Source: Symsagittifera roscoffensis
Lineage: Eukaryota; Xenacoelomorpha; Acoela; Convolutidae
Direction: 5' to 3'
NCBI RefSeq assembly: GCF_963678635.1
Contig: NC_087070.1
Location: 49,085,467-49,149,466 of the forward strand
Length of the DNA: 64,000 nt
Made by a program: the position numbers and the translations under genes. Shown here piece after piece: positions 9,233 through 21,200 of the stretch; the stretch's first letter is position 1, and each line of letters begins with the position of its first letter. The notes beneath the pieces were generated by a model. That model saw only the letters and a program-made list of their open reading frames with translations, had not been told where the DNA came from and did no database searches.

Positions 9233-12200
9233 GTCAGTCAATCAACACCAACCTTTTAATTGGATTGAGATTACTTCCCCATAAAGTGGCCTTGGGGTAG
9301 AATGTAAATGTAAGTTGCTCGGAGACTCTTTTAGAAACAGTGTGTTCCCTTATGAATGAGCTTTTAAATAAAAGCTTTGACAATCTTTCAAATTATGATG
9401 ATGGAAGACTGGGTTGATCGACTCTTTTTGGAGGGATTGTAAACTTGATTTTTTTTGTTTAATAACAAGTAAATTGATTTTTTTTAAAAAGTTTTATACT
9501 TCATTCTCACAATAAAATATTTGTAATGGTTGTGGAAAATTCATATCAAGCGATTACTCGTAACATGCGACAGTTGGTAATTTTGTAAAAGGCGACAACT
9601 CTTAACAAGCGACGATTTTCATTAAGTGACAGTTCATATTCGTATCAATGTTTTCTTTGATATTGAACAATTAAAAGAAATAAATTAAAGCTCATTTGAC
9701 GTAAAAGGAAACAAATCTATCAGAAATCAAAGTTAAAAGCTAATCCTTGCAGTATATTGGTAATTCAGTTGTTCTGATAGTTTTTTTAGTTTATCAACTT
9801 CTCATGTTTTACTGTATTTGACTGTATGTTACTGTTTTTGATGCCTTCTCCGGATCTTATTCACACAAGCTTATTCTTGTCCACTGAATTGTTTGGATTT
9901 TGATTTTGCGGCCACTCAAATTCTTTTAACAGGTCTGGGAGGGAGTAGGAAGGTACCTGGCGTTTATACACGACATTTTGTACGAGAAAGGTCCATATCC
10001 TTTCGAATACTTCTCATCTGGAGTAACTGGAGAATTTTCGCTAAATCGTTTTCGGGAACAACTGTCTGCACAGTGAGCTTTTTCTCTAGAAGTCGGATCG
10101 GATCGTTAAAGGGGGCTAAATTGAGCTCCTTATTTTTTCTGCAATTGCCTTTTGCAAAATATGAAAAATAGCCTTCGATAATGTGGTAAGACTGAATGTA
10201 GGGCATATATCGACGCCTTTCAACAATTTAACAGAAGTTTTGGGGTCTTCCGGCAAGGTTTCAACTCGTTCAGCTCTTCTAAAGCTCGAAAATTATCGTC
10301 ACAATTTTTTAGTTTTCATGCGTTCATTACTCTTTTCCAACTGTCAGTTGGCTATGTTTGAAGATTGTGGGGCACGATTTAAAAATTCCTTCGATGTGCC
10401 AAGTTGTGCTGCTCTCCGGGCGTCTAAATTTTCCTCCGTAGAGAAAATCAACATGCAATTTAGCGTCATCAGATCCAATTTCTAATATTTCTAAAAGTAG
10501 CTGGCTTTGATTTGATGAATCATTGTAGCTGAATGGTCCGTGCTATTGTTTTGTGTTATTGCAAAATTGCTACCATCTCCAGTAAACACTTCATTAATTG
10601 CTCTCGGTGTTTGAAGTGACCTTGGCGCTCTTAAATAGCACGTTTGACTTGAAAAAATGTAATCTTAATTTTCTGGTAAAAAATAACCAGAAAATAAATT
10701 GGAAAAAGTAAATAAAAAGTTACGCTTTGGTTCAATGTCTAAACCAATATGGCTTAGGTTCATCCAAAACTTTTGAAAGAGAGAAGATTCACCAAATTCA
10801 AACACGTTTAAGGTGATGTACATTTTTCTGTAAAATTCGAAAGTTATTCTTAATTAATTGGAAGTTGATGAACAGTTTTCCAGCTGTTTGTTGGCATTGG
10901 TTGTTAGTATGGTAAACTGACTGTAACTGTGTTTTGGCAGATACAAACAGCTTCTCAGCGAGCGACAGCAGAGAGCGGCCGAACTAGCCTATGGGCCGAG
11001 TGTAACACCAATCAACGGAAGCAGTGATGGCACTAGTCTTGTCAGTGGCACAGGACAACAACAAACCCAACAACAACAGAAGGTCTCAGATGTCACTAAT
11101 AACGAGAAGAGCAGCAATAGCTATGTTTCTTCTTCTTCAGCAGGGAGTTCAGGGTCGACTGTTTTGCCCAATGGCGTGAATGCACCCCCCTCTATGGAAC
11201 TATATGCTACACAGAAGATGTGTTACCTGTGCAACGTGCAAGTAAGTTCTCTTTATTTATTTCCGCCTTCGCGACTAGTTTTTTGGGGAGGTGGAAGGAA
11301 ATAGTCAAAGAAATCCGAAAGTTCAATAAAGCTATCGTGAAAATGCTGTAAATCACAGAAGCAGCCTGTTGCTAGTAGAATAGAATGTTCAGAGGGTAAA
11401 GATTTTAACGAATTTAATAATTACGAAATAACTGTTTTGCTGTTATTTGTCAAAGTACAGTTTTTGTGGTGGTTCTTATTTTCTTTTGAACGAAGACTTG
11501 TAAAAGACAGTGAACGAAGATGTGAAGAAGGCGCTGCTTTTAACGATCATTTTTCTCGATCGGCTGGACTCTTGATCGCCTTTCAAATTTACGCTTTCAT
11601 AATAAAAAAAGATTTCAGCAAACTTATAATTTTTTTGTTTCGGTTTTCTTGAGTTCAATAAAGATGTCGGCTATATTTTGGGATCTACTTAACAATCTGC
11701 CCCTTTCAAGAAGGGGTGGGGGGAGATTCTTTCGTAGGTACAATATGGTGGTAGATCCATATTTTGTATTGTTTTCATCAGCTGAAGAGTGAGGTGCACT
11801 TGTTGAGTCACCAGAGAGGAAAGAGACATCTGGAGGCCATGGGAAAAGAGTTGAACAGATCAGAGCCAATCACAGAGCAGGAAGCTGTAAGTTTGAACTG
11901 GGTGGCGTCCCTCATGCTTGAAGGACCGAATGCTTGAAACTAATTTTAGCTTACTTTCAGCCAATCAGAATTGAGTATTCAAAGTCTCAAAGTAAATCGC
12001 GAAAATAAGCGAAAGTAAGAAAATAAATCCAGGCCATTAGTGTTAATATTGACCGATTACATAATAAGCAGATGAGTTTTCAAGACTGAAAAATTCTTAT
12101 GACTTTGACCTCATTAATCTTGATGATTATCTGAATAGTATTGCGGTTGTTACCCACAATTTGTAATGTTTTTGATTATTTTCCACTCATTTAATACGTT

Positions 12201-15200
12201 TTCTGTTAATTTTGACTTCGATTTTGGGAGAAAGGCATTTAGCCAATAGAATATCTCTGCGATTTTGATTGGTTGAAATTTTTCAAGCATTCGGTCCTTC
12301 AAGCATGAGAACCCTCCCTTTGAACTGCATTCCAGTCGATCTGCAAACCTTAGAAAAGCAGCTGTAAAATGCGAAAAATAAATAAGTAATAATTACTGCT
12401 GAAGTTTTTCGAAAGAAGGTCTGTTTTTTGTGTGGTTTTAAAGAAAGAGAGACGCCTGCAAGTAGAAGCCCTGTTGCGTTTAGGAGAGATTAAATTACAA
12501 GTACATTGGCGATATAGTGTCTAATCAAAAAGAGAACGAACAGTGCAGTGCATCGAAAGATTTATTGGCCGAGAAGCAGAAGCAGCAGCAGGAGAGATTG
12601 GAGAGTATGAAGAAGAAACTGAAGAAGGTGAAGACGAGGATGAATCAGAGGGCGAAGGAGTTCGAGCTGCAACTGGCAAACCACGCCAAAGACGCGTCAA
12701 AGGCAAGAATTTAGTTCTAAATAGAATTTGAGATGCATCCCGACTTGAGTTTTTAAGCATCAACGAACAAAGTGGTTTTTATTTATCAAGGCAGTGAAAA
12801 TAAAACAAAACACTGCGGGATTTTCGAGTTTTTTTTTCTGGAAAAATTAATTCACTCGCCAATTTTTGTTGATAGCGGTTTGGGTTTTGATTTCTTCAGA
12901 AGTTCAGTTCATTTCCTTTGTTAAAAGTTAGGCAGACTCCACTGTCGAACAGTTACAGTGCAAAGGTCTCAAAAAGTTTGATTGACTTCTAGTTTCGAAG
13001 TGGGCTTGAACTTTCAGATTTCGCAGTGTAATGAAAACTTTTCTAATTGGTCTAGTTTCTCAAATTGGCTTATTCTTATTGAAAAAAGTGTCAACCATTA
13101 AGAATCAGTTCTCTTGAAATTCGACTGTCAGTTGGCTATCTAGTTAAAGTTTTGTTTTGGGTTTTCTTTCTTTTTTCGGATTAGTAGGTTTCAGCCTATA
13201 TTATGTCTTCTATGTGGCCTAATTGTGATTCGATTGATGAGCGTTAATGTCTGTTCGTTTTGAGGGGGAAGGAGATTTGAAATTTTTTAATTTACTTTGT
13301 TAGTAATATAGAACTTTTCGATATAAAGGGTTTCCGCTCAGGTATTTTTGGCTTTGTTACCACTTGGTAATTTCTCTTTCTATGCTAATTAATATGAACG
13401 TAGTTCAGACTCTAATATTGGTCGTGATGTTTTTTTTTGTTTTTCAGCAAAAGTCTAAAGTTTGTTCAGTTTTGAATTTACTTTTTAGCGGTTTGACTTT
13501 TTTCAAGTTCAGTTGGTTTCCTTGTTAAAGGGAGGTCAAACTCCACTATCGAACAGCAAAAGTTAAAAGGTCACGAAAACGTGATCGACTTATTTTTCTG
13601 AACGTGGAGTTTAATCTTCAGATTTCCAAGCGAAATAAAAAATTTATTGATCCAGTTTTCTCAAATTGAGTTAATTTTATCAACAAAGTGTCAATCATTA
13701 ATTGTTCTTGAAAATCAAAAAGACTTTGAGGCTGTCCATTCTTCTTGAGAAGTTTCAAAATTCGACTTTTCGAAAAACAAGTGCGTATTTTTTTTTCTGT
13801 TTATTTGTGTTCATTGACTCTTTTCCGACTCTCTGTTGGCTATCTTTTCACATTCTGTTGCTGATTAAGTTTTTTGATAATTTTTTTTCGACATTTTTGA
13901 TTTTTTTTAAAGTTTTTTTTTGCTTTGCGGCTTTCTCCTGCATTGCAAGTGGTCCTAAGCTCTGCTTCGCCTCTGTGTTTAATAACGTTCTCCAAGTATC
14001 AGTGCTATTGACGAAAAGAGATTAGAAAGATCAATACCTATATCAATGGCTATTAATCGAATTTTATTAAATTGGGTTAATTTCATTTGAATAAAATGTC
14101 AATTTTTGCCTTTGAAGAGCCTTTTTCTCTAGCTATTTGTCTGCTATGTTATTTTGATTGTTTTCAATAATTTTTCTTTCAAGTTTTTCTTGTTTTTAAT
14201 TTTCTGTAAGATTTTTTAAAGATGTGGAGGGTTGTTGATTTTTTAGTTTTTCAACTATATGAAAAGAATCATACGATTGATAGTTATAGCATAATCATTA
14301 TAGCATAATCATTCGAGTAATTAGTCAAAGTAGGAACATTGTGGTTTCAGGATAAAACCGGCGGGTCTCTAGATCGTACTTCGGAGAACAAGTCTAAGAT
14401 CCAGAAGAGCGTGAAGGAGGTGAACAAACTGATATCGGCGCCTGGATCAGGAGCATGGCCGGACAGCAAAGTGGGCCAGCTGGACCGTCATCTGGGCGAG
14501 TTAGACAGATTGTTAACCAAGAGTTTAACTGCTTCCAATGGTAACAATAAACAGGTGAGATATTCTGACAATAAATAGACAACAAAACGACTTGGTTTCG
14601 GAAGAAAAAAAAAACATAACGACGGATGCTATGATCACAATGAAACATTGCGTAAGATAATTAAGAATAAAATGTCGCACTCGTACATGATTTTGTTATT
14701 TAAATTCTGATTAAGAGTATTGAACGTAGTCAAGACTCTTATATAGGTCTTGCTGATTTTTTTTTCTCAGGAAAAAGTCTTAAAATATTGATGCACTTAG
14801 GTAGAATGAACTTTTTCAGTTCAATTGAAATCCATCTGCTGAAAGTGACTTTAATACTACTCTCCAAATACGAACGTGGAAATGGCGCGAAAAAACGTGA
14901 GGGATTCTAGTTTCGAAAGTGGATTTCAGTTTTAAGATTTCACAGCGGAATAAAAACTTTACCTATTGATCCAGTCTTTCAAGTTGGGTTCATGTTATCA
15001 AAAAAGCGCCAATAATAAATCGTTCTAGAAATTCAAAGAGCTTGAAGGGCATCTATTTTTTTTCTTTGAAATTCGAAAGTTGAGATTTTCTCGAGAAAGT
15101 AGTGTTTTTTTTATGTTTACTTGCGTTCATTGCTCTTTTTCAATCTTCGATTGGCTGGGTTATATCTTTCAACCGAGTTTTCGGGTTATATTTTTGACCT

Positions 15201-18200
15201 AAATTAACTATTTTGCTTTGCAAGGGACGAGAATGTATCGTCTCGCTATAGTTAATTTGGGAAAGTAAGGTCTGTCTAGAAGCGAAAGTGTTGAGTCGTT
15301 TCAGTCGGTGGGTGAAGCAGACAGAAACTATTTCCGAGACCAGTCGGGTTTTGCAGTCGTGTGTCGTGTGCTGCTCATGGCTAATGAGAACTTTGAGAAG
15401 TCAATTACTACAATACCTGCCAAGTTAGTTTTTTTAGTTCTCAGTGTTTGCATAAGCGCACCTTGTGTCGTATCTACTACGAGACCACTTTTCCCCTGCG
15501 CATAAACGTAACAATTTCAAAACAAAATTCATGCGTTATTTAACCAGTTTGAGCAACAGTGCTTATTTAAACTAGTCGTCAGCGGAGTGTGTTAGTACAA
15601 ACCTTCTTTTAGTACAAACTGATGAAAAAAAAACTTCGAGGACTGATATTGCCGTAGTGGTTGAGTGCAGTGGTCAAAAACCATGTTAGTGGCCGGCTTT
15701 GGGTAGGTGTTTAGTTAGGTTTGGTTGAATTAAAGATTCTTAAATTTTGACAGCTGGGCTTAAAATCGATACCGGGCGGTAGGAGTCTGATAATTTGGGG
15801 TCTTTATCTGGTTTAGGGAGGGGCACCACATATGAATTTTCCATAATTGAAGTATGATGTTAAGAGATCGAGAGCGGTTAAAAATGTGCGTGAAAATCAA
15901 TAGCTACTGTGCCAATTTGTTTTAGATGAACCGTACATAGACCGTCTGGTCCTAGGGCTTTTGAAGGTTTCATCAGTTTAATGGAACTTTCGACTTCGAG
16001 CGGTATAAAATTTAAAGAGTCAGATAAGCTGAGTTTCAGGGCTTTTCGCTTGTTTACTGTTTTAGTTTTGTTGCTTTTGTGAGTTCTCAAATTAGTGTAT
16101 TGAACATTAAAAACATTTGCAATGTCTTTCGCCTTCAAAATTATTTGTCATTAAAATTGATTGGGTGGGTTCCTACCACAGACTTAGGGCCATTTAACGA
16201 TCGGACGACTTTCCAGAACTTGCTAGATGAAGTATAATGACTTAAAGTCTGGATGAGTTCCCGTCATTTCATTTCTTTTTCTTTGGCCGTTTTTGACATG
16301 ATTTCTCTGTTTAGGTCATTTAAAAGTGGGACTGTCGGATTTGTTAATCTGATGCTATCCCTTCGTTGTACAAGTTTTTTGCTTTGTCCTTAAGTGCAGA
16401 TAAAAAAAACGACGACATCCTTCAGGGATATAGTGACAGGATGCAGAGAGAACAGTAAGATTAATTAAAATTGATAGATGGTCTGAGCACAGTTTGAATT
16501 TTTTTTGCTAAGCAAGATTGAGCAAAATTGAGGAAGATGCGAGTGATATGTCAGCTGATGATGCTGAAGAGTTTCTATCGTATGGCAGTCGAGTTTGGTG
16601 GTGATTATGTAGTGGAGCCAATGAGGATTGAATGAGATCTGCACCTAGGTTAGCTCAGCATCGGTCCTCTGGTATATTAGAGCACCGAAGTCTGGAGTGG
16701 GCATTTGCATTGCTTTGTACTATTCTCTTCTGAGAGGAGAGTTGAAATGGTTGCTTTATAGTCCTTAAAACAGCTACTATGGGGAGGAATATAAAAGATC
16801 GTGATATGGAGATTCTGATTGTTGACCTTTACATATACGCTTTGCGCCTCCAGAGTTCCGTCGTCCACTATTTCATGTTCGTCGTAGAGAAGAGAGTTGT
16901 GAATTGCAGTTAGTAGATCTCCCTCTCTCGGTCCGTCCTTTCTATGTGAAGTGTAGTTAGGCCTTAACGAAGGAGTGCGGTTTTTCGGAGTCAGTTCGGT
17001 TTCTTGGATAACTGCAATGTGGATGCGGTACTTGCACATTAAAGCTGCCATTTTTGGTGCTTTCCCAGAGATGCCATTTCAGTTAAACTGCAGACTATTC
17101 AGGGACCTATTTCGACGGTGAGAGTTGATTTGCTTAGTTACTGGGGTGGGAGGGGGTTTGTTGCAGGTAGTTGAAGCGTGTGTGTAAATGTCGGTGCTTG
17201 GAATCAAGGTGGTGTTAGTTGCTGGGAGCAGTGTAGTTATGGAGGGGATAGAAGTTGGTCGGGAACTAGTTGCGGAATTGGTTAATGGGAGGCGCAATGT
17301 ATAATTTGCTGTGGAGGTGGGACAGTAAAAATCTCTGTGACGGTGTTTCAGTGTGGTTAGACCTCTGCATTTTACATGAATCTATCCACAAACGTGGCAC
17401 TACACGCTTGCTTGGGAACGGAGAATTTTGTGATTATACGGGGAGTAGTTATAAGGTCCGGGGTTGGGGTTTATGTTGGCGCGAAGGAGAAGTATAAGAA
17501 TTAAAAGACGGAGAAACACGACTGACTTAGGAAGCTCCGTAACCAAAAACGCAGTCTGAGCATGCTTTTCGCGCTCCCCTGATGGAGAGGGTAAGGTAAG
17601 AGCCATTTGCGGCTGTCTGGACCTAAGTCACAAAATTGGTGCCACTTTTGGGTACCTTTACAGCTTTTTCATAGCATGTGCTTTGACAATGAACCGAAAA
17701 AAGTGACTTGTTTCAAACATAACAATAATGAAAACTGGATTTTGAAGTGCATAATTTATTTATTATTAATGTGGATTTATATTTTGCGAGTTTTTTTATC
17801 CAAAGTTAATGTGGATGCCGTCAATTTGTTATAATCCATATTATTTTTTGGTGCCACTTGCTGAATGGCATTGTCAATTTCTTAGCACATGCAGCTGCTT
17901 TATTCGTGTCGGTTGTCAAGATTGCGTGGCTGACTGGATTGTGCGTGAGACTTAAAATCTACTGATTGTAGTAGGTCGCAAATTCGAATCCTACGCGTAG
18001 CCGAGTTTTTGCTAATTCGAGGCTTATATCAACTTTTTGAAATTTTAATTGATAGAGCTGCTGTTTGGTCGTGTTCTCGCAAGTGTTTGCAAAGCGCAGC
18101 GTCCCCTCTGTGTTCACTGATATTTTTCCAACTGGCTGTTGGCAATGATGTGCTTTGCTTGCAAATTTCAGCTTCGCCTCTGTCCAACACTCGTTGACTT

Positions 18201-21200
18201 GTATGAGTTCATAATTCTTGAGAATTTGTTTCCTAAGATTGATTATTTCTGCATTAAATGTGTTAAACTCGTTGACTGATAATGGGCGTAGTAAGTAATG
18301 AGCGTAGTAAGTAATGAGCGTGAGTCAGAGTCGATGAACGTAGTTCATACTTTATATAGGGCGGGTCTTTTTCAGGAAAAGTCTTACGATTTGTTCAGGC
18401 TCAGAATGACTTTTTCGCGGTTTGAATTCTATTTTGTTTTATAGTGCTCTTCATTTCTTTTGTTAAAAGGAAGGCAAACTCCGCTATCTAAGAGCGAAAG
18501 TGTAAAGGTCACGAAAAACGTGATCGACTTCTAGTTTCGAAACTGGAGCTTTTTAACCGAATTTCCCAGCGAAAAAATAATTTGATGTATTGATCCAGTG
18601 TTCTCAAATTAGGTTAATTTCATCAAAAAGTTTCAACCATAACTTGTTCTAGAATTCCTACGAACTTCCATTTATTTTTTTTCCTTTAAATTCGAAAGTT
18701 GACGTTTTTTTGTAAGAAGAGTACAGTTTTTTTTGTTGACTGGCGTTCATTGACTCTTTTGCAGCTGTTTGATGACTAATTTTTAGTTCTTTAGATTTTT
18801 AAGGATTTATGGAAACTGAAATTTTTGTTTTGGTGCTAATTTCTGGTGTTTTTCATAAATAATTCAATTTCAATCACCAAGTGGAAGGCCAGCTGTTTTC
18901 TCAAATCGAGAAATTGAAAATGGCTCAAAATTGAAATTTGATTTACAGTTTCAAAAATATATTTTGATTGATATTTTTCAGTGTCGAAAAGTAACATTAC
19001 CTATTGATTCATTTATCTCAAATTGGGTTAGCCTTGTCAGAAAATGTAATTAATATTAGGTTCGGGAAGTTCGAAGAGCCTAAATATGATGAAGCTTCAA
19101 TAAAAAGGGAGTCTAGCTAGTTAAAGTTAAACCCCTTTTTAAAACTTGCTCCAGCCCTACTCCCTCCGCACTATATTGGACCTTGAATTGGGATCGGTGA
19201 CTAAAGTGTGATTCGACCCCACGTCCTTCGTGTCAAAGGCCGCACGTTTTACCCACTCGGCCACGGCCAGTCTAAGTTTAGCCCCCTGTTTTGATGCTAT
19301 TTACATCACATGTTCTCATTGTTTTCGTCTATTTGAGTTTAGATCAGAATGTCTGGCGGCGTCTGTGCTGCAGAACAGCTGTCTATTGTCTCCTGCAGGT
19401 AGCGGTGCACCGGCCTCAGTCGAAAATTGTCGCTACTTACTCTTCAGCAACAAACTATCGCCCCTAGTAGACATCATCAACAACCACATGGGGGTATGAA
19501 ACTGTATATAATGAGAACTTTAACTAATGAAAAGTATAAAACTTGGAACAGTTGCTGTTGAAATTTAAGATGGATCAGTTAACATGGCTTTGAAATATCA
19601 CTTTATCGATGATAATGTCCAGTTATAGTTTGAGTGGAAACGAGTTAATCGATTTCAAAAAAGCAACAACATTTTTTTGGTAATATTTTTTAAGATAGTT
19701 GTGCATGCTTGAATTCTGTTTTTGGATCATCTGAGTCATGTGAAGAAGAAAATTAATTTATTTAACGAAATTATTGAAATGCATCTCATTTTTTATCAAA
19801 TAGAATGATAAAACGTTTTTTGATAAGGTAGGTAACGTAATTTTATCTGATAACACATGCGAAGCGTAGTGCATTATTACGAAGAACTTTTTTCTAAACT
19901 AAGTCGCAAATAAAAGTGCTCATTTGGTTGCATTTTCGGTATATTTCAATTTAGTCATATTTAAGCCTATTTAAGCAGAAGCAATTTGAAAGCATATTTT
20001 GCTGCTATATTTTTGGCTAGTATTAGGTCATGTTTAAAAAAAACAGTTATCATAAAAATAAATGGGTTTTGTTGTTTTTTATGCGAGGCTTCGGAAAGTT
20101 TTTGGAAAAGCCTAAGCATGACGAGATAGTGGCCGGCATTTAAATATATAGTAGGTTTTTTTTCGTCAAATTTTGACAATCTGAACCCTGTAGTTGGGGA
20201 CTTTCTGAGTTCTCTCTGGGGGTTGTGAATCTTGCCTCCAAATGTGACCCTCAAATGTTAGAGCACTCAGGGCTTGAAAAACTTGCCTCCAATTATGATT
20301 TCTCGATACTTTTTTTTAGTAGTTTGTAGAGATATGTAGTTTTTTTTCAAAAAAAAAATTAGAAAATATTGAATTTGAAGTTTCTCAAATTTTGAAATTC
20401 CCAACACTGTAGTTGGGCACTCTGAGGTTACTCCCAAGAGTTGCAAATTTTGCGTTCAAATGCGACTGCTCAATTGCTTTTAGTGTCCGAGTTGTGACGT
20501 TTTTATTTCATTTTAAAATTTTATGGTTTTGCAAATTTGAATTGAAAAGAAAACTAGAATAAGAACATTTTTTACAAAAATTGAAAGTACTATCCCTGTT
20601 ATTGGGTGATGTGAAAGGATGCAGATCTTATTTCCAATGTATGCGGTTTTTTAGGAGTTATTAAAAATTCGAAGCACCGGAGGAGCGTTAAACGCTATTA
20701 AAAATGAAAACTCGATTTCAGAAATTTTCTAACTCAATATATCTCGCAATTTTTCGAAATGCATTATTTTATAGATAATGTGGCTTTATGCTTTCCAATT
20801 TGTTATATGCCAAGTTAGTGTGGATGCCTTCAGCTTTTTATATTCCAAGCTACTACTTGCTAAATTGTGTCGATTTGTATCTGGCTGCATAGCATTGGTA
20901 ATTTGTTAGTATATGTAGCTGCTTTTTTGTGACTTGTGTTTGCCGGTTGTAGAGCGTTCGTGGCTCTGAGCGTAGGGCGTGAGACTCGAGGTCTTAGATT
21001 TGAAGCCCATACGTAGCAAAGTTATTGTAATTCGAGGCTTATTTCTATCTTTTCTCATTTCACTTAAAGCTGCTTTTTTTTCGTGTTCTCGCTATTGTTT
21101 AGGAAGCGCAGCTTCGCCTCTGTACCAATCTTATACTACTGACAAAAACAACTCAACCGGTTTAGTGTGTCATTTTTCAAGGTTCGAAAACTTACTTGAT

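Noticed and set aside
12521..12763. ORFs in other frames over SCAPER exon 4
   Set aside because: Low-complexity shadows (Ser/Pro-rich or Glu-rich) of the Lys/Gln-rich coding frame.
13395..13850. R1 as a classic Helitron
   Set aside because: The 3' hairpin is present, but the CTRR end and a fixed TC start could not be confirmed across copies. The class is left open.
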